A stretch of 64,000 nucleotides of DNA from Aurifilum marmelostoma. Taxonomy: Eukaryota > Ascomycota > Sordariomycetes > Diaporthales > Cryphonectriaceae. Positions 10,157-21,206 of the stretch are shown here, piece by piece. The stretch's first letter is position 1; each line of letters opens with the position of its first letter. A program made the translations under genes and the position numbers. The stretch is taken from NCBI GenBank assembly GCA_027559495.1, contig JAMXSV010000017.1, positions 310,001 through 374,000 of the forward strand. Reading direction: 5' to 3'. The notes beneath the pieces were generated by a model. That model saw nothing but the letters and a program-made list of their open reading frames with translations. It did no database searches and was not told where the DNA came from.

Positions 10157-11624
10157 ATGACGGCAGCATCGATCGAGGTGGTCGCAGCAGAGGCTGCCCC
10201 TCCTCCTCCTCCCCCCATGGACGCCCCTGTGGCCCCAGCAGCGCAGGCTGATCCTTCTCGAGCAGAGCCTCAGGTTAGGGCTCGTGCCGAGGAGGAGAAG
10301 CTGGCCGCAGCTGTCTCGTCACTGGAAATCACAGACACCACCTCCACCGGCGGCGACGCCACCGACGTCGCCCCCATCAGCAGCGATGCTGTGCCTCCTC
10401 ACCGGTCTCACGATCCCCAGTACAACCAGAAGAGGACCGATCCCTTCCAGTTTGGCTCGCGCTACCTCGAGGACGGCGATGACCCGTTCGAGTTCAACGC
10501 CTGGGACCACGTGGAGACTGACGATGCCTACAAGGAGTACGCCGAGCAGCAGTACGAGATGCAGCGCCAGTCTCCCGTGTCCGACTTTGACAAGCGTACG
10601 TACACACACACATACACACACGCGCGCGCGCGTTGGTTCCTACCGCGCGCATACATGGTGGCCCTTTTTTTGTGATGATTTACATAACATAGCATAGTTC
10701 ATCTGATCTCATGATGACTACTTTGTATTTTTTTAGTCTTTCGCTCCCATCTGATCTGACACCTGTCCCTGCAATTCATGTTCACACACGCAGACACACC
10801 AGCTCTGGAAACCTTGTGCTGACCTGCCGATGAATACAGATCGATTCAACTCGGACCCTGCCAAGTGGTGGAATCTGTTTTACAAGAACAACACGGCCAA
10901 TTTCTTCAAGAACCGCAAGTGGCTTCAGCAGGAGTTCCCCGTCCTCAGCAAGGTAATCACCGAGGATGCCGGCCCCGTCACCCTCCTAGAGATAGGCGCT
11001 GGTGCCGGCAACACGGCGTTCCCCATCCTGGCGCAGAACAAGAACCCAAGACTCAAGATCCACGCCTGCGACTTCTCCAAGAAGGCCGTCGAGGTCATGC
11101 GCTCGCACGAGGGCTATGACACGGAGCACATGCAGGCCGACGTGTGGGACGTCTCGTCCGACGAGCTCCCGCCGGGCCTCGAGGAGGGATCTGTGGACGT
11201 GGCGCTTCTCATCTTCATCTTCTCTGCGCTGTCCCCGCGGCAGTGGAACAAGGCCGTCGAGAATGTGCACCGAGTACTCAAGCCCGGCGGCGAGGTCTGC
11301 TTCCGCGACTACGGGAGGGGGGACCTCGCGCAGGTCCGGTTCAGGAAAGGTCGCTATCTCGAGGACAACTTCTACATCCGTGGCGACGGCACACGAGTCT
11401 ATTTCTTTGAAAAGGACGAGCTGGCGTCCATCTGGACCGGCGAGAAAGAAAACCAAGGCGCTGAGCAGGAGAAAGACGATAGAAAAGACGAAGTAATAGC
11501 TGCTCAGAACAGGCCTCTTTTCGATATAGAGGAGCTCGGCGTCGATCGTCGCATGCTTGTCAACCGTGCCCGCCGGCTCAAGATGTATAGATGCTGGCTC
11601 CAGGGTAGATTTAGAAAGAAATAA
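10157..11624 (+). CDS. TRM140: tRNA(Thr/Ser) cytosine-32 N3-methyltransferase, METTL2/Trm140 family
   Basis: This SAM-dependent enzyme makes 3-methylcytidine at position 32 of the anticodon loop of tRNA-Thr and, in filamentous fungi, often tRNA-Ser. Two exons: 10157-10595 and 10840-11624. The 244-bp intron (GTACGT..ACAG) contains CA/CG-rich repeats. The product is 407 residues. Residues 1-80 are low-complexity Pro/Ala. The family signature begins at the splice junction: FDKHRFNSDPAKWWNLFY at about 144-161, then NNTANFFKNRKWL. SAM motif I is LLEIGAGAGNT (195-205), followed by the acidic motif IHACDFS and the post-motif LLIFIFSALSP. The C-terminus has RRMLVNRARRLKMYRCWLQG, typical of METTL2/6/8. 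The actin-binding extension of yeast Abp140 is absent, as usual in Pezizomycotina. It is convergent with the NMO gene, 62 bp away. Confidence 0.93.
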
Positions 11625-11686
11625 ACAAAGAGCTAGACCAATGCCACCAATTACTTACTCCTTGTGTGTTTTCGTCGCATCCCACA

Positions 11687-12764
11687 TCACAGCCTACTCG
11701 TCGTCGTCTTGCCTCCCTCCCCCAGGTACTGCCCACCCAGCCTCAGCATCTCCTCGGCCTCCCTCACCATCTCGGCCACAATCTCGCCAGCCGGCTGCAC
11801 CTTCTGTATGCTCCCGGCGACCTGGCCCATCAGGTGCGGCAGGTCTACATCGTTCCCCTCCTCGATGTCGTGCTCGATGGGGACCACGCCGCGGTCGCAC
11901 AGCTCCCTGATCCTGTCGGGCCTCTCGTGCCAGCGCCGTATGTACCCGTTGACCTTGATGCGCAGCGGCCGGCCCGAGAGCACCAGCGTGCGGTCCGTGT
12001 CCTCGAAGCCGCAGCTGACCACCTCGCGCTTGTGCTCCTCGCTGCACCCGGCCTCGACGCTCGCCACGAACCGCGTGCCCACCCACGCCCCGGCCGCCCC
12101 CTGCATCAGCGCCGCCGCCAGCCCGCGCCCGTCCGCGATGCCCCCCGCCGCCACCACCAGCGCCGCCTGGCCCCCGCCCAGCATCGCGGGCCTGTACCGC
12201 CGCGCCACGTCCACCACGGCCGGCACCAGCACGCTGCTCGCCACCGCGCCCGTGTGCCCGCCCCCCTCCCCCGCCCTGCGCGCACACCATGTCCACGCCC
12301 GCCTCGAGCGCCTTGACCGCGTGCCGCGGGTGCCCGACCATGTTCATGACCAGGATGCCCGCCCCGTGCAGCCGCTCGACCACCCGCCGCGGCGGCACCC
12401 CGACGGCGCTGACAAAGAGCCGCGCGCCGCTCTCGATGGTGATGTCGACCAGCTCGTCCAGGCGGCCGCCCGTGTAGTCGTGGTTGGTGGCGCGCGCGGA
12501 CCCGCCGACCTGGGGCAGCGCGAGGTCCACGCCGAACGGGAGGTCCGGGCGCGCCCAGCACGCCTTCATCTCGGCGATGATCTCGCGGAGCTGCTCGGGC
12601 GTGTACATGAAGCCGCCGATGACGCCCAGCCCGCCCGCGTTGGACACGGCTGCCGCCAGGCGGCCGCCCGAGGTGCGCGCCATGCCGGCTAGGAGGACCG
12701 GGTGGGCGATGCCCAGGAGGGTGGTGAGGGGGGTGGTGATGGGGCCTTGGTCTGGGGGGGACAT
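11687..12764 (-). CDS. Nitronate monooxygenase (2-nitropropane dioxygenase family), apparent frameshift
   Basis: This FMN-dependent TIM-barrel enzyme oxidises alkyl nitronates such as propionate 3-nitronate. The N-terminal frame starts at 12764 and shows HPVLLAGMARTSGG, SNAGGLGVIGGFMYTPEQL and ESGARLFVSAVGVPP. The C-terminal frame shows VVAAGGIADGRGLAAALMQG (phosphate-binding half of the barrel) and ends at 11687. The two frames join inside the glycine-rich motif that carries the His probably acting as catalytic base. The reading goes out of frame in the coding-strand run G5-A-G6 (12261-12272). With one base fewer the motif reads QGGEGGGHTGAVASS and the protein is 358 residues, normal for the family. 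The rest of both halves is undamaged, which favours an extra base call over an old pseudogene. It is convergent with Trm140. Confidence 0.85.
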
Positions 12765-13562
12765 TGTGTGTGTTGTGTGTGGCTTCTCAGCTTTCTTATT
12801 GACTTTGGTAGTCACAGAATATATAAAATTGTCAAGAGACAAAATAGGCTGCCAATTGTTTGTCGAGATTTGGTGGAGCAAAAGGTCAACACCATTTACC
12901 ACAATATAGAGGTCTTACAGACGCTTGTTGTGACAATGTACAATAGCTGATGCAATCAATATTTGAGAAAGAAAGGAAGAAAAGAAGAAGAAAAAAAAAT
13001 CCAATACAATCATAATGTAGACAGACTTGTCGTCGGAGTTGGTTCAATATCCAATTCAACCCCGGACTTTGAGAATGCGGGGGGTGGTCCGGGATGCTCC
13101 AGCCGAGGCATCTCCATGCTGCCGCCGCCGCCGCTGCTGCTACTGATGCCGCTCTGTGGATCTTTGTGAGCCAACATCCTCTTACGGTAACTACCTCGCC
13201 ATCTCGTGCACTCTGACGACCCAAGAGTGCTCTGAGAAGGGTAACCCAACACGATGATCACTCAAGACTGGTCCGAGGTTATGCAAAATGTGACTTGTAT
13301 ATTGAGAATAGAACCATGTCGACCCCCTGACTTGTCTACACCTTCTGACATCCTGTCCCTTTCTATATATATATATATATATATCAATGCACCAACCCAA
13401 CCTGTTTTTTCTTTTCTGGAGAATATATATATATAGCATATCTTGTGAGACAGAAAAAAAAGAAAAAGAAAAGAAAACTGCAACTTTTATCCAAAACAAC
13501 ATCCTCCTATAACAACCTCTCCTCCAGCAGGCCATGTGCACACTCCAACCACATCATCTCCT
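12765..13562. other. NMO promoter and ODC 3' region
   Basis: About 800 bp between the NMO start and the ODC stop, both on the minus strand. It includes AT arrays near 13367-13384 and 13424-13435 and an imperfect GCCGCCGCC/GCTGCTGC tract near 13122-13146. No gene seen. Confidence 0.5.
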
Positions 13563-14987
13563 CTAGATGCCGCCGTCCATGACAGCCAGGGCACCCGGCT
13601 CGCTGCACACATAGATGACGTCGTGGCTGTCGGAGAAGCCGTTGAACCGGGTGGCAGAGCACTTGGTGTAGGCGCCCATGTCCTCAAAGTACAGCCAGTC
13701 GCCGACGTCCAGTATCTTGTCGAAGCGGGTGCTCTCGCTGATGCGGTCGATCCCGTCGCACGTCGGGCCCCAGATGCTGTACTCGGTGCCGTCCGAGGTA
13801 ACGGGCTTGGCGGCCTTGGTGTTGTAGTACGTCTGGCCACCGGCGCGCAGGATGTTGGCCACCGGGTGCTGGTGGTCGAACATGATGCTGCTGAAGTTGC
13901 CGTAGACGCCGTCGTTGACGTAGACCATGTAGCTGTTGTTGTCGCCGCCGGGCTGGTTCTCGACCGTGCGCCGGGCGATGATGTTGCAGGCAAGAGTGAA
14001 GGCGGTCGAGGCGTAGAAGCGGCCGGGCTCGGCGATCAGGTTGATGCCCGAGTGCGCCGGGAAGTACTCGTCCAGCGCCGCCCCGAGGGCTCCCGCCATC
14101 TCCTCGAAGCTCTCGTCGCTGCAGAAGCCACCCCCGACGTCCAGGGTCTTCATCTCGAAGCCGTACCGGGCGCCCTGCTCGAAGACAGCGTGTGCGTCCT
14201 GGACGGCCTTGAGAAAGGCGCCGGGGTCGGAGGCGCCGGACCCCACGTGGAAGCTGACCCCGACCACCTTCAGGCCCAGCTCGTGCGCCGTCTGCAGCAG
14301 GCCCTCGGTCATGTCCATGGAGGCGCCAAACTTGAGGCTCAGGCGGCAGAGGCTGGACGAGTCGTCCGTGTGGATGCGCAGGAACAGCTCGGCCTCGGGG
14401 TAGAGCTTGGCGATCTTGCGGAGCTCGTCGGCATTGTCAAACGTCATCTGGCGGACGCCCTGGTTGGCCACGTAGCGGACGTACGAGTTGGTCTTGCAGG
14501 GCTGGGCGTAGATGATGCGCTCGGGGCTGACGCCCATCTTGAGCACCTGCTCGATCTCCGTCTTGGAGGCGCAGTCGAAGCCGGTGCCCAGGCCGGCCAG
14601 GAGGCGCAGCAGCTGGGGGTCCGGGTTGCACTTGACAGCATAGAAGGGCTTGACGCGGGGCAGGTTGAGCTTCCACCGCATGTGCTGCCGGTAGACCTCG
14701 CCGAGGTCCGCCACGAAGAAGGTGTCCTCGTCGCCGGGCTCGCAGTCCTCGTGATCAATGTTCTCCACGCGCTGGCGCAGGGCCTCGCCGATCAGATGCC
14801 TGGGAGAGACATGACCGCCACGGTTGTGGTGGTGATGCTGGTGGTGGTCTTGGTGGCTGTTGATGTCATGATCGAATGCTGTGCCGCCATGATTGCCCTT
14901 GACAGACTTGATGGCAGACGTAAAAATCCGACTGTTGATGTAATCGACAGGTGTGATTGTATCGACGAGGGTAACTGCCATAACCAT
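13563..14987 (-). CDS. ODC1: Ornithine decarboxylase
   Basis: This PLP-dependent enzyme makes putrescine from ornithine, the committing step of polyamine synthesis, and is active as a dimer in the cytosol. Single exon, 474 residues. Landmarks are FFVADLGEVYRQHMRWK, FYAVKCNPDP with the PLP lysine at about 119, GFDCASKTEIEQVL, GVSFHVGSGASDP, LDVGGGFC, LIAEPGRFY, and WGPTCDGID, whose Cys (about 410) is the active-site cysteine supplied across the dimer. The start at 14987 (MVMAV) is the first in-frame ATG; the frame is open further upstream, but without any ATG. Residues 40-57 contain an unusual His/Asp/Gln/Asn-rich insert (HQDHHQHHHHN). Control through the long leader, through antizyme, or both is expected from the family, not shown here. 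Confidence 0.96.
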   Translation of the reverse strand: MVMAVTLVDTITPVDYINSRIFTSAIKSVKGNHGGTAFDHDINSHQDHHQHHHHNRGGHVSPRHLIGEALRQRVENIDHEDCEPGDEDTFFVADLGEVYRQHMRWKLNLPRVKPFYAVKCNPDPQLLRLLAGLGTGFDCASKTEIEQVLKMGVSPERIIYAQPCKTNSYVRYVANQGVRQMTFDNADELRKIAKLYPEAELFLRIHTDDSSSLCRLSLKFGASMDMTEGLLQTAHELGLKVVGVSFHVGSGASDPGAFLKAVQDAHAVFEQGARYGFEMKTLDVGGGFCSDESFEEMAGALGAALDEYFPAHSGINLIAEPGRFYASTAFTLACNIIARRTVENQPGGDNNSYMVYVNDGVYGNFSSIMFDHQHPVANILRAGGQTYYNTKAAKPVTSDGTEYSIWGPTCDGIDRISESTRFDKILDVGDWLYFEDMGAYTKCSATRFNGFSDSHDVIYVCSEPGALAVMDGGI

Positions 14988-16166
14988 ATCCCAAAGCTGT
15001 CCTGGGAGAGGAGGAGGTAGCTTTTGGGATCGAGAGGGGATGGAGGAGGTACTTTTGTCCGCTGGTCGAACCTGTGGTGATCGAGTTTCTCGAGAGAGAA
15101 AGCTTGATCTATTGGTGAAAGAAAAGTCTCGACACGGCGAGGGTGGTGTTAGGGGGGTCGGAATCGGTAGCAAACTGATCCCTCAATGGACTGGCGAGGC
15201 CTCCGCGACTCTCCCTCGTTGAGAGGAAGAGGCTCAGAAGTCCCCTTATGCGGCAGCTGGAAGGGGGGGTTGAACTCGGGGACCTTTTGGTTGAGGGGAG
15301 GGTTCAGCGGCGCAAAGAAGTCGAGGTGCTTAGGGACGTTCAGCAGAGGTGGGAGGAGGGACCACGTTGATGATGTGAGGGTTCTTTCGCTGGCTGAAAT
15401 CTTGATCTGAGACAAAGTCAACGGCCGAGGAAGCCGTCGTAGCGGTGTGCCTTTGATGGAGACCAAAGGCGAGTCCCAGTTCGGGGGGTGTTGTTTACAG
15501 TGGGGTCTGCTGCTCAGGACAGCTTGTTAGCTATGCTTGCTCGCGGGCAGGGCCAGGCTGCGGGCGGGAGGTCGTGAGGCTGATGGCAGGAAGGGAAGCG
15601 AGTGCTGGAAACAGTTGTGTGATGTGAAAGTGTGGTGAGGATGGAAGAGTTCAGGTGGACGTGGCGTGGCAGAAATAGGGCTGGGAGGGATGGAAAATTT
15701 GGGAGGGCACGGCCGTCGACGTCGATCTCGAGAAGGGAAAAAAAAAAATGGCAAAACCTCGAAACAGGGTCTGCTGGTCGCGCCACAGCCACAGCCAAGC
15801 GCCACAACTCAAACGTACCTGGTGATGAGTCACCGGCGTGATGTGATGCTATAGTTGTATACCGTATGTGTTGTTGTCAGGATCGTCGCGAAGAGAAAAG
15901 AGAGATGGGAGAGAGGAGGCTGGGGGAGCTTGTGTCGAGAGAAGGGTGAGGGACGGGAGAGGGAGAGAAGAAAATAGATCGATGATGTCGGGGGTGGATG
16001 TTTGATTTTGGCGGGGGAGCGAATTTCCAGCTGGTGGGTCCTGCAGATAGCCCAGAACAGAACCTCTCTCCTTTTTTTCACCCCCCTCTTCTCTCTCTAG
16101 GCCCTTACCTCTTTTTCCTTGATATTGGCTGGCGGGTTCCTAGACTAAGGCCTCCAGGCCTGCACT
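14988..16166 (-). promoter_or_regulatory. ODC 5' leader/promoter with no upstream ATG
   Basis: On the coding (minus) strand there is not one ATG in the roughly 1.18 kb upstream of the ODC start, while the opposite strand has about twenty in the same stretch. The region is purine-rich on + (pyrimidine-rich in the sense direction). A canonical donor GTACGT occurs on the minus strand near 15818, so a leader intron is possible. Fungal ODC mRNAs are known for long leaders. Confidence 0.55.
15826..15832. promoter_or_regulatory. TGACTCA element (Gcn4/CPC1-type bZIP site) upstream of ODC
   Basis: TGAGTCA on +, which is TGACTCA on -, about 840 bp upstream of the ODC start. It matches exactly the binding site of the general amino-acid-control activator (Gcn4/CPC1/CpcA). 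A single 7-mer can occur by chance, so this is suggestive only. Confidence 0.35.
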
Positions 16167-17033
16167 CATTGGTAGAGCTTGTTTGGCGTGGGGCCTAGCA
16201 CTGGCGGGCTCAAGGCGGTTCGTCAGTCCGGGGGGCAGCTCCTGATCGGTGAGGGCGAGACTTTGTCACCACCACTGAGTCTCTTTTTCTCTCTCTCTCT
16301 CTCTCGGATCGAGATTCATACACAACCCAGTGTCGCCTCATCTTGAGATTGGAAAAAGGAGTAACTCATTGAAATCCCTCCTACTCTCTACTGTATCACG
16401 GCTCTTGAAGCACCCCTCTCTCGGTCCTTTGCTTCTCAGAATACTGTACTGTCGTCTCGTCCCAACAACATGCATCAGTATTATCCACCACCACCACCAC
16501 CAAGCAAGCAAAGAAACCGACCACATGCACCTCTTCCTCCTTTAAAGGCCCACACCACACAAGACCACACAATCCAACTCCTGACCGGGCCTCTCTAGTG
16601 CACCTACTACACAACATGGTCTTTTTATTACTTTCTACAACAAATCGACCCTCCCAACGCTGCCCAATGTTGGGGAAAAATCCCTCAGCCAAACATGTGA
16701 AACGTGATGTACATGAGAAGTGACAATGCAACCATCATACACCGACTGATTCTCTCTTTTCTCTCTTCTCTTTTCCTTTCCTTCTCTTCTTTTTTTGAAA
16801 CTTGATCCCCCCCCCCCATTCTTCAACCCCTCCCTAATTTTTTCTTTGCCAATAGACTCAGACCGGGACCTGGATCGGCATTGCGGCTTCATGTGCCGTA
16901 TGCATGTCTTACACATAATACCACATGCCAGATCCAGCCGTGCAGGCTTGACCGGGGCTCTTTTGAAAAATATTTTGATTCCAGCTGGGGTTGGGCCCCT
17001 TATCCCCTTTACGATTACCCGCCGTGACCGGCT

Positions 17034-17065
<32 letters not shown>

Positions 17066-18082
17066 AATACCTTGCACCTAGACATCCATCAACCAACAGG
17101 GCTTCATATCTCTGCAATGGCTGGCATAATATTGACCTGGACACTTGCTTCGCTGACAGAGCTGAAAAAGACCAGACCCGCTGTGACGCAGATGCACGAT
17201 CCCAGCCAGAACACCTCCCAACCGACCAGCAGGGACGCACTCATTATGAATCGTGACGTAGTGCCTTTGTAGTGGGGCTCAGTATGATAACAAAAGAAAA
17301 AAAAAAAGGTTGGTCAAAAGACATGAAAAACTTCTCTTACCCCTCGTTGGCAGACCTGAATCGCTCAAGGTTTTTTTTTTATCACTACTGTGCAGGGAAC
17401 ATGAACAACCCGGGTTTGACAAAGTTGTTGCATGATCGTCGCGTGGCCAATTGTCGTGTTCTGCAGCGGGATCTCGCAGCGACGGTTTTCTGCCTAAATA
17501 GTAAATGCTACAGTACCCTGAGGGCGCTTAGGTGATGAGACGAGGGGAAAAAAAAAAAAAAAAAATCAAACCAAAAAAATGTCAACTGTGAGGGTGTGTT
17601 CATTTAAGAATAAGCAGCAGGAAAAGCAAAACTCAAAAACCCAGATGAGTCAAGTATGTACTCTATTGCATAGTCCGCACATCCAGAATCCTTGAGGAAG
17701 ACGGGTCTGAAGAACGAGCATCAACAGCCAGACAAACCAGCAGCATCCACCCTTGACAGGCGGACCGCGGTTCGTTCTGTACAGGAACCATCTTTTGATC
17801 TCGCGCCTTGTTGTGGTCTCCAAGCCATGGTGGTCCCTGTAGGAGGGGACTGGGCAGGGAGACGTATCGTATCTGGACGCTGGAGTTCCCTTTTTTTCTC
17901 TCCCTCTCTTTCTTTCTTTCTCTATTTCACCCCAAGCCCTCTGCAAGGTAGAACGCCGGGGACTGGGGTGGGCAGTGGGAGATGGGTATCATTTCTATAT
18001 CTTTTTCTTTATATGTTGTACAAGATTGTGTAAACATCGTACACAGTGCACGTCAGCGGGGACCGTCGTGCATACATACAGA
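16167..18082. other. Gene-free stretch between ODC leader and PreP
   Basis: About 1.9 kb with no supportable gene. It contains CT repeats near 16281-16305, an A30 run at 17035-17064, further A/T homopolymers near 17292-17307, 17370-17380 and 17548-17575, and the 3' UTR of PreP at its right end. The low-complexity sequence breaks up any long frame. Confidence 0.5.
17035..17064. repeat. A30 homopolymer
   Basis: Thirty consecutive A on the + strand in an intergenic stretch. It could be a true A tract or a relic of a retrotransposed tail; I see no coding sequence or target-site duplication that would show the latter. Confidence 0.8.
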
Positions 18083-21000
18083 TTAAGCATCCACTTGAGC
18101 GCCGTTGACGTTCATGTCCTCCACCTTCCACTCCCCATCTACCCACGAGGCCTTCTCGCCCAGGAACACAGCCCTCTCGGCCTTTCTGTCCAGCGCCTCG
18201 ACGACGTACTTCTGGGCGACCTCCCTCACCTGCTCTTTGGTGACATCAAGCAGCTGCTCGCGTCGTTTCTGCCTCATGGCCTCGTCGATACCATACACAA
18301 ATCGCCCCATCCCCTCCTCATTCACGCTGACGGGCGCGTCCACGCCTTGGAACACGCTGATCTTGGCATCCTCCAGGTCACGGTCGCTCCACTGCTTATC
18401 CACGGCCCACTGCCCAGCACGCCGCATGATGTTCAGCGAGTTGGTGGGGTTTGGATCACGGTACGAGTAGAACCCAAACAGACCGTCGGTTGCTCGGTGG
18501 TAAGCGCCGCCGCCGTACGCACCGCCCTTTTCACGGATCTCGTGATGCAGGTGCTTGTGTGTGAGCAGCTGGGACAGGATCTGGAGAGGTGCGCCGTCTG
18601 GTGAGTTGTACGAGACGGTCGGGACAGAAAGAGCGCCGTAATAGACCTGATAAGGCAGGGGATAGAATGTCTTGATGCTGCGCTCGAACTTGCGGGCAGG
18701 TTGCGACGGGAACTTGAGAGCGTCAGAGGAGAAGGCCCCCAGGAAATTGGTCAGGGCGGCTGTGTTTGCTTGCACAGCCTCGCTGCCGCAGGTGATGGCC
18801 GCCCGGATATTGCCACCCCCCATTGCCAGTTGCTGGATCTGCTTGAGCTTGGCAATGATGTCTTCGAGCCGGTCGGACTCGGGCCGACTCGCAAGGGAGG
18901 TCATCAACCTCACCTGCGACAGCCCGCCGATCTGTTCATTGAGGTAGCCGTGGTTGGTCAGACCAGCCTCGGCGGCTCGCCTGGCGTATGAGTGGCCAGA
19001 CGACGCGATGTCGTTGACCACGCCATCCGCAGAGGCCTGTATCAGCTGCCTGATCTGCTGGACAGCCTCAGGGCTGTCAAAGTTGGTCTCCACGACCAGC
19101 TTGCGGAGCAGCTCAAATATGTGGGGAACGTTCCGGTCAAGAGCCATGCCGGTGAACGCAAAGCCTTCCGATGCCTGTGTGAAGTCGGTGACAGAGGACG
19201 CCGAATGATAGCCGACGGAGACGCCACCTGTCTTCAGCTTGATCAGATCTTCGAGCTGCTCCATCGTCATGTCCTTGGTGCCCAGGCGCATGATGGATCC
19301 GGTAAAGAGCGGCACGAGCGATCGCAGCTCGTCGGGAAGGTTGTCCAGTACATTCAGGAGGCGGAAATAGGTGAGGCCATTTGTCGGTGCCTCGTACCAC
19401 TGTGTGTTCACCTTGCTGATCACCTCGTCTCTCAAGACTGGCGGTGTCTTTTGCCGCGGAATGTCCTTCACGTGAACACTAGGCAGGCAGCTGAGATCCT
19501 CCGTGTTTGTCTTGCCTTGCTCCTCAAGCAATTCAAGTTCCCTCTTCTCCAGAACCTTCTGGGCGGCTTCCTCGCTGCCGGCTTGCTTCTTGACAGCCTC
19601 GATCTTGTTAGCTAGGCGCTCGGCCTCTTCTTGCACCAGCTCCTGCCCGAACGTCGGTGACGGCGACATGGTAAAGGTCAGGGTGTTGTCGTTTAGGAGA
19701 TACTTGTCCATGAGACTTTCGAGGTAGCCTCCCTTGGCAAGCTCTGCCTCAAATGCATTGAGGGTCTCGGTCCACGCGAGAGAGTCAAAGGGGTCGATGC
19801 CGGTGAACCACTTCGGCTTGAGCCGATGCAACATCGACATTCCAAAGTTGGCGGTTTTGTGCTTGAGGCCAAGCTCGAGCTGGTGCAGGTAGCCATCGAT
19901 CTTGGACCTCTCAAAACCCTTCTGTCGCACCTCACGCAGTATCTTCTGCAGCTCGGTCTTGACCTTTGGTACGTCACTCTCCTGAACTCCAGTCAAGCCC
20001 ACCGAAAAGATGCCGCGAGCATTGCCGCTGTCGTAGCCGGTGTTTGGGCTCCAGTCGATGCCGAGTCCGGACTCAATGAGACCCTTGTAGAGGGGCGAGC
20101 CGTATCCGTCCATTAGCAGGGTGGAAATCAAGGAGAGGGAGAAAGACTCGACGATGTTTGTTGTGTCTCCAAGAACCCATGAGACCGAGGTCTTGTACTG
20201 CCTGTTGGAATCAACCAAGGGATCGACAGGCCCCTCCAGTGTGACCTCCTTGGGCTCTCCACTGAGATCGACGGGTTGGTGAATCTTCATATCTCCACTG
20301 ATCCGCTCAAATGCCTGGAGCTGGGCATCGATCTCCTGCAGATGGTCGGCCAAGGGCATATCCCCATACGTGAACAGCTTCGCATTGCTGGGGTGGTAGT
20401 GCTCATCGTGAAACTGCTTCAGCTGCTGGTACGTCAGGTCGGTAATCTTCTGAGGGTCGCCGCCAGAGTTGTTGATGTCCGGGAAGATGTGGTCCTGAAA
20501 TCTGATGTAGTACAGATACCCAGCATCAGACATCTGCCCCTTCATCTCGTTGTACACGACGCCCTTGAAGACGAGCTTGCGGTCCTCGGGCTTGGCATCC
20601 TGGCCGCTGGCGATGGCCTGCGGGTTCTCGGGCCCTATCCTCCAACCTTCCTGCGTAAAGTCGGTCTCCTTCAAGAGCGGGTGCAGCGTCGCATCGAGGT
20701 AGACGGACATGAGGTTCTTAAAATCCTGGGCGTTTGTGGTGGCAAAGGGGTAGAAGGTATGATCTGATGCAGTGAAGGCGTTCATAAAATTTGAGAGGGT
20801 ACGTGGGAGCATCTTGAAGAACGGATCTCGGATCGGATACCTGAAGTCTGTCAGCCTGGGGGCGCCCTCTCCCTCCACAACCAACCATCCACACATGATC
20901 ATAAGAGGGATCAGCTCACTTCTCACTCCCACACAGGGTGGTGTGTTCGAGGATGTGTGGTATACCAGTATCATCTGGAGGATTGGTCTTGAAACCGATA

Positions 21001-21206
21001 GAGAAGACATTGTTGCTGTCGTCCCTGGCGATGTGAAGATGTTCGGCACCGGTCTTGTCATGCTGAAGATGGAGGGCCGTCAACTCGAGCTCCGGTACGT
21101 GCTTGGTCCGGAGCAGCGTGAAGCCATGAAGCTTCTCGCCCGCCTTGGGGAACTGTGACAGTTCCGTCACGGCCTTCTTGGCACCCTGGACAGCGCTGCG
21201 CAGCAT
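18083..21206 (-). CDS. CYM1: Mitochondrial presequence protease (PreP/Cym1, M16C metalloprotease)
   Basis: This matrix pitrilysin-type zinc protease degrades cleaved targeting presequences and other short unstructured peptides. Two exons on the minus strand: 21206-20920 and 20840-18083. The 79-bp intron begins GTGAGC and ends TTCAG. The product is 1,014 residues, the normal size. Zinc motif HILEH is at about 84-88 (inverted HxxEH), with the downstream zinc-ligand Glu in [12 protein letters not shown]. Further landmarks are [21 protein letters not shown] and, in the C-terminal half, [13 protein letters not shown], typical of the second M16 unit. The extreme N-terminus ([13 protein letters not shown]) is basic and amphipathic; it could serve as a matrix-targeting signal but is short. 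It is divergent from the taxilin gene. No sequence damage seen. Confidence 0.95.

Noticed and set aside
14988..15173. N-terminal extension of ODC by 62 residues
   Set aside because: The frame is open, but there is no ATG, and the first ATG at 14987 gives the usual enzyme start.
15149..15466. 105-residue open frame upstream of ODC on the minus strand as a possible upstream ORF
   Set aside because: It starts with TTG and has no ATG; the whole leader lacks ATG on this strand.
16155..16240. tRNA-like segment (CTCATTGGTAGAGC followed by GGTTCGTCAGTCC)
   Set aside because: The D-arm resemblance is good, but I cannot form an anticodon stem or acceptor stem, and the T-loop has a 2-base insertion.
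16635..17240. 201-residue frame on the minus strand with a Phe run
   Set aside because: The Phe run is only the translation of the A30 homopolymer; composition is low complexity with no domain.
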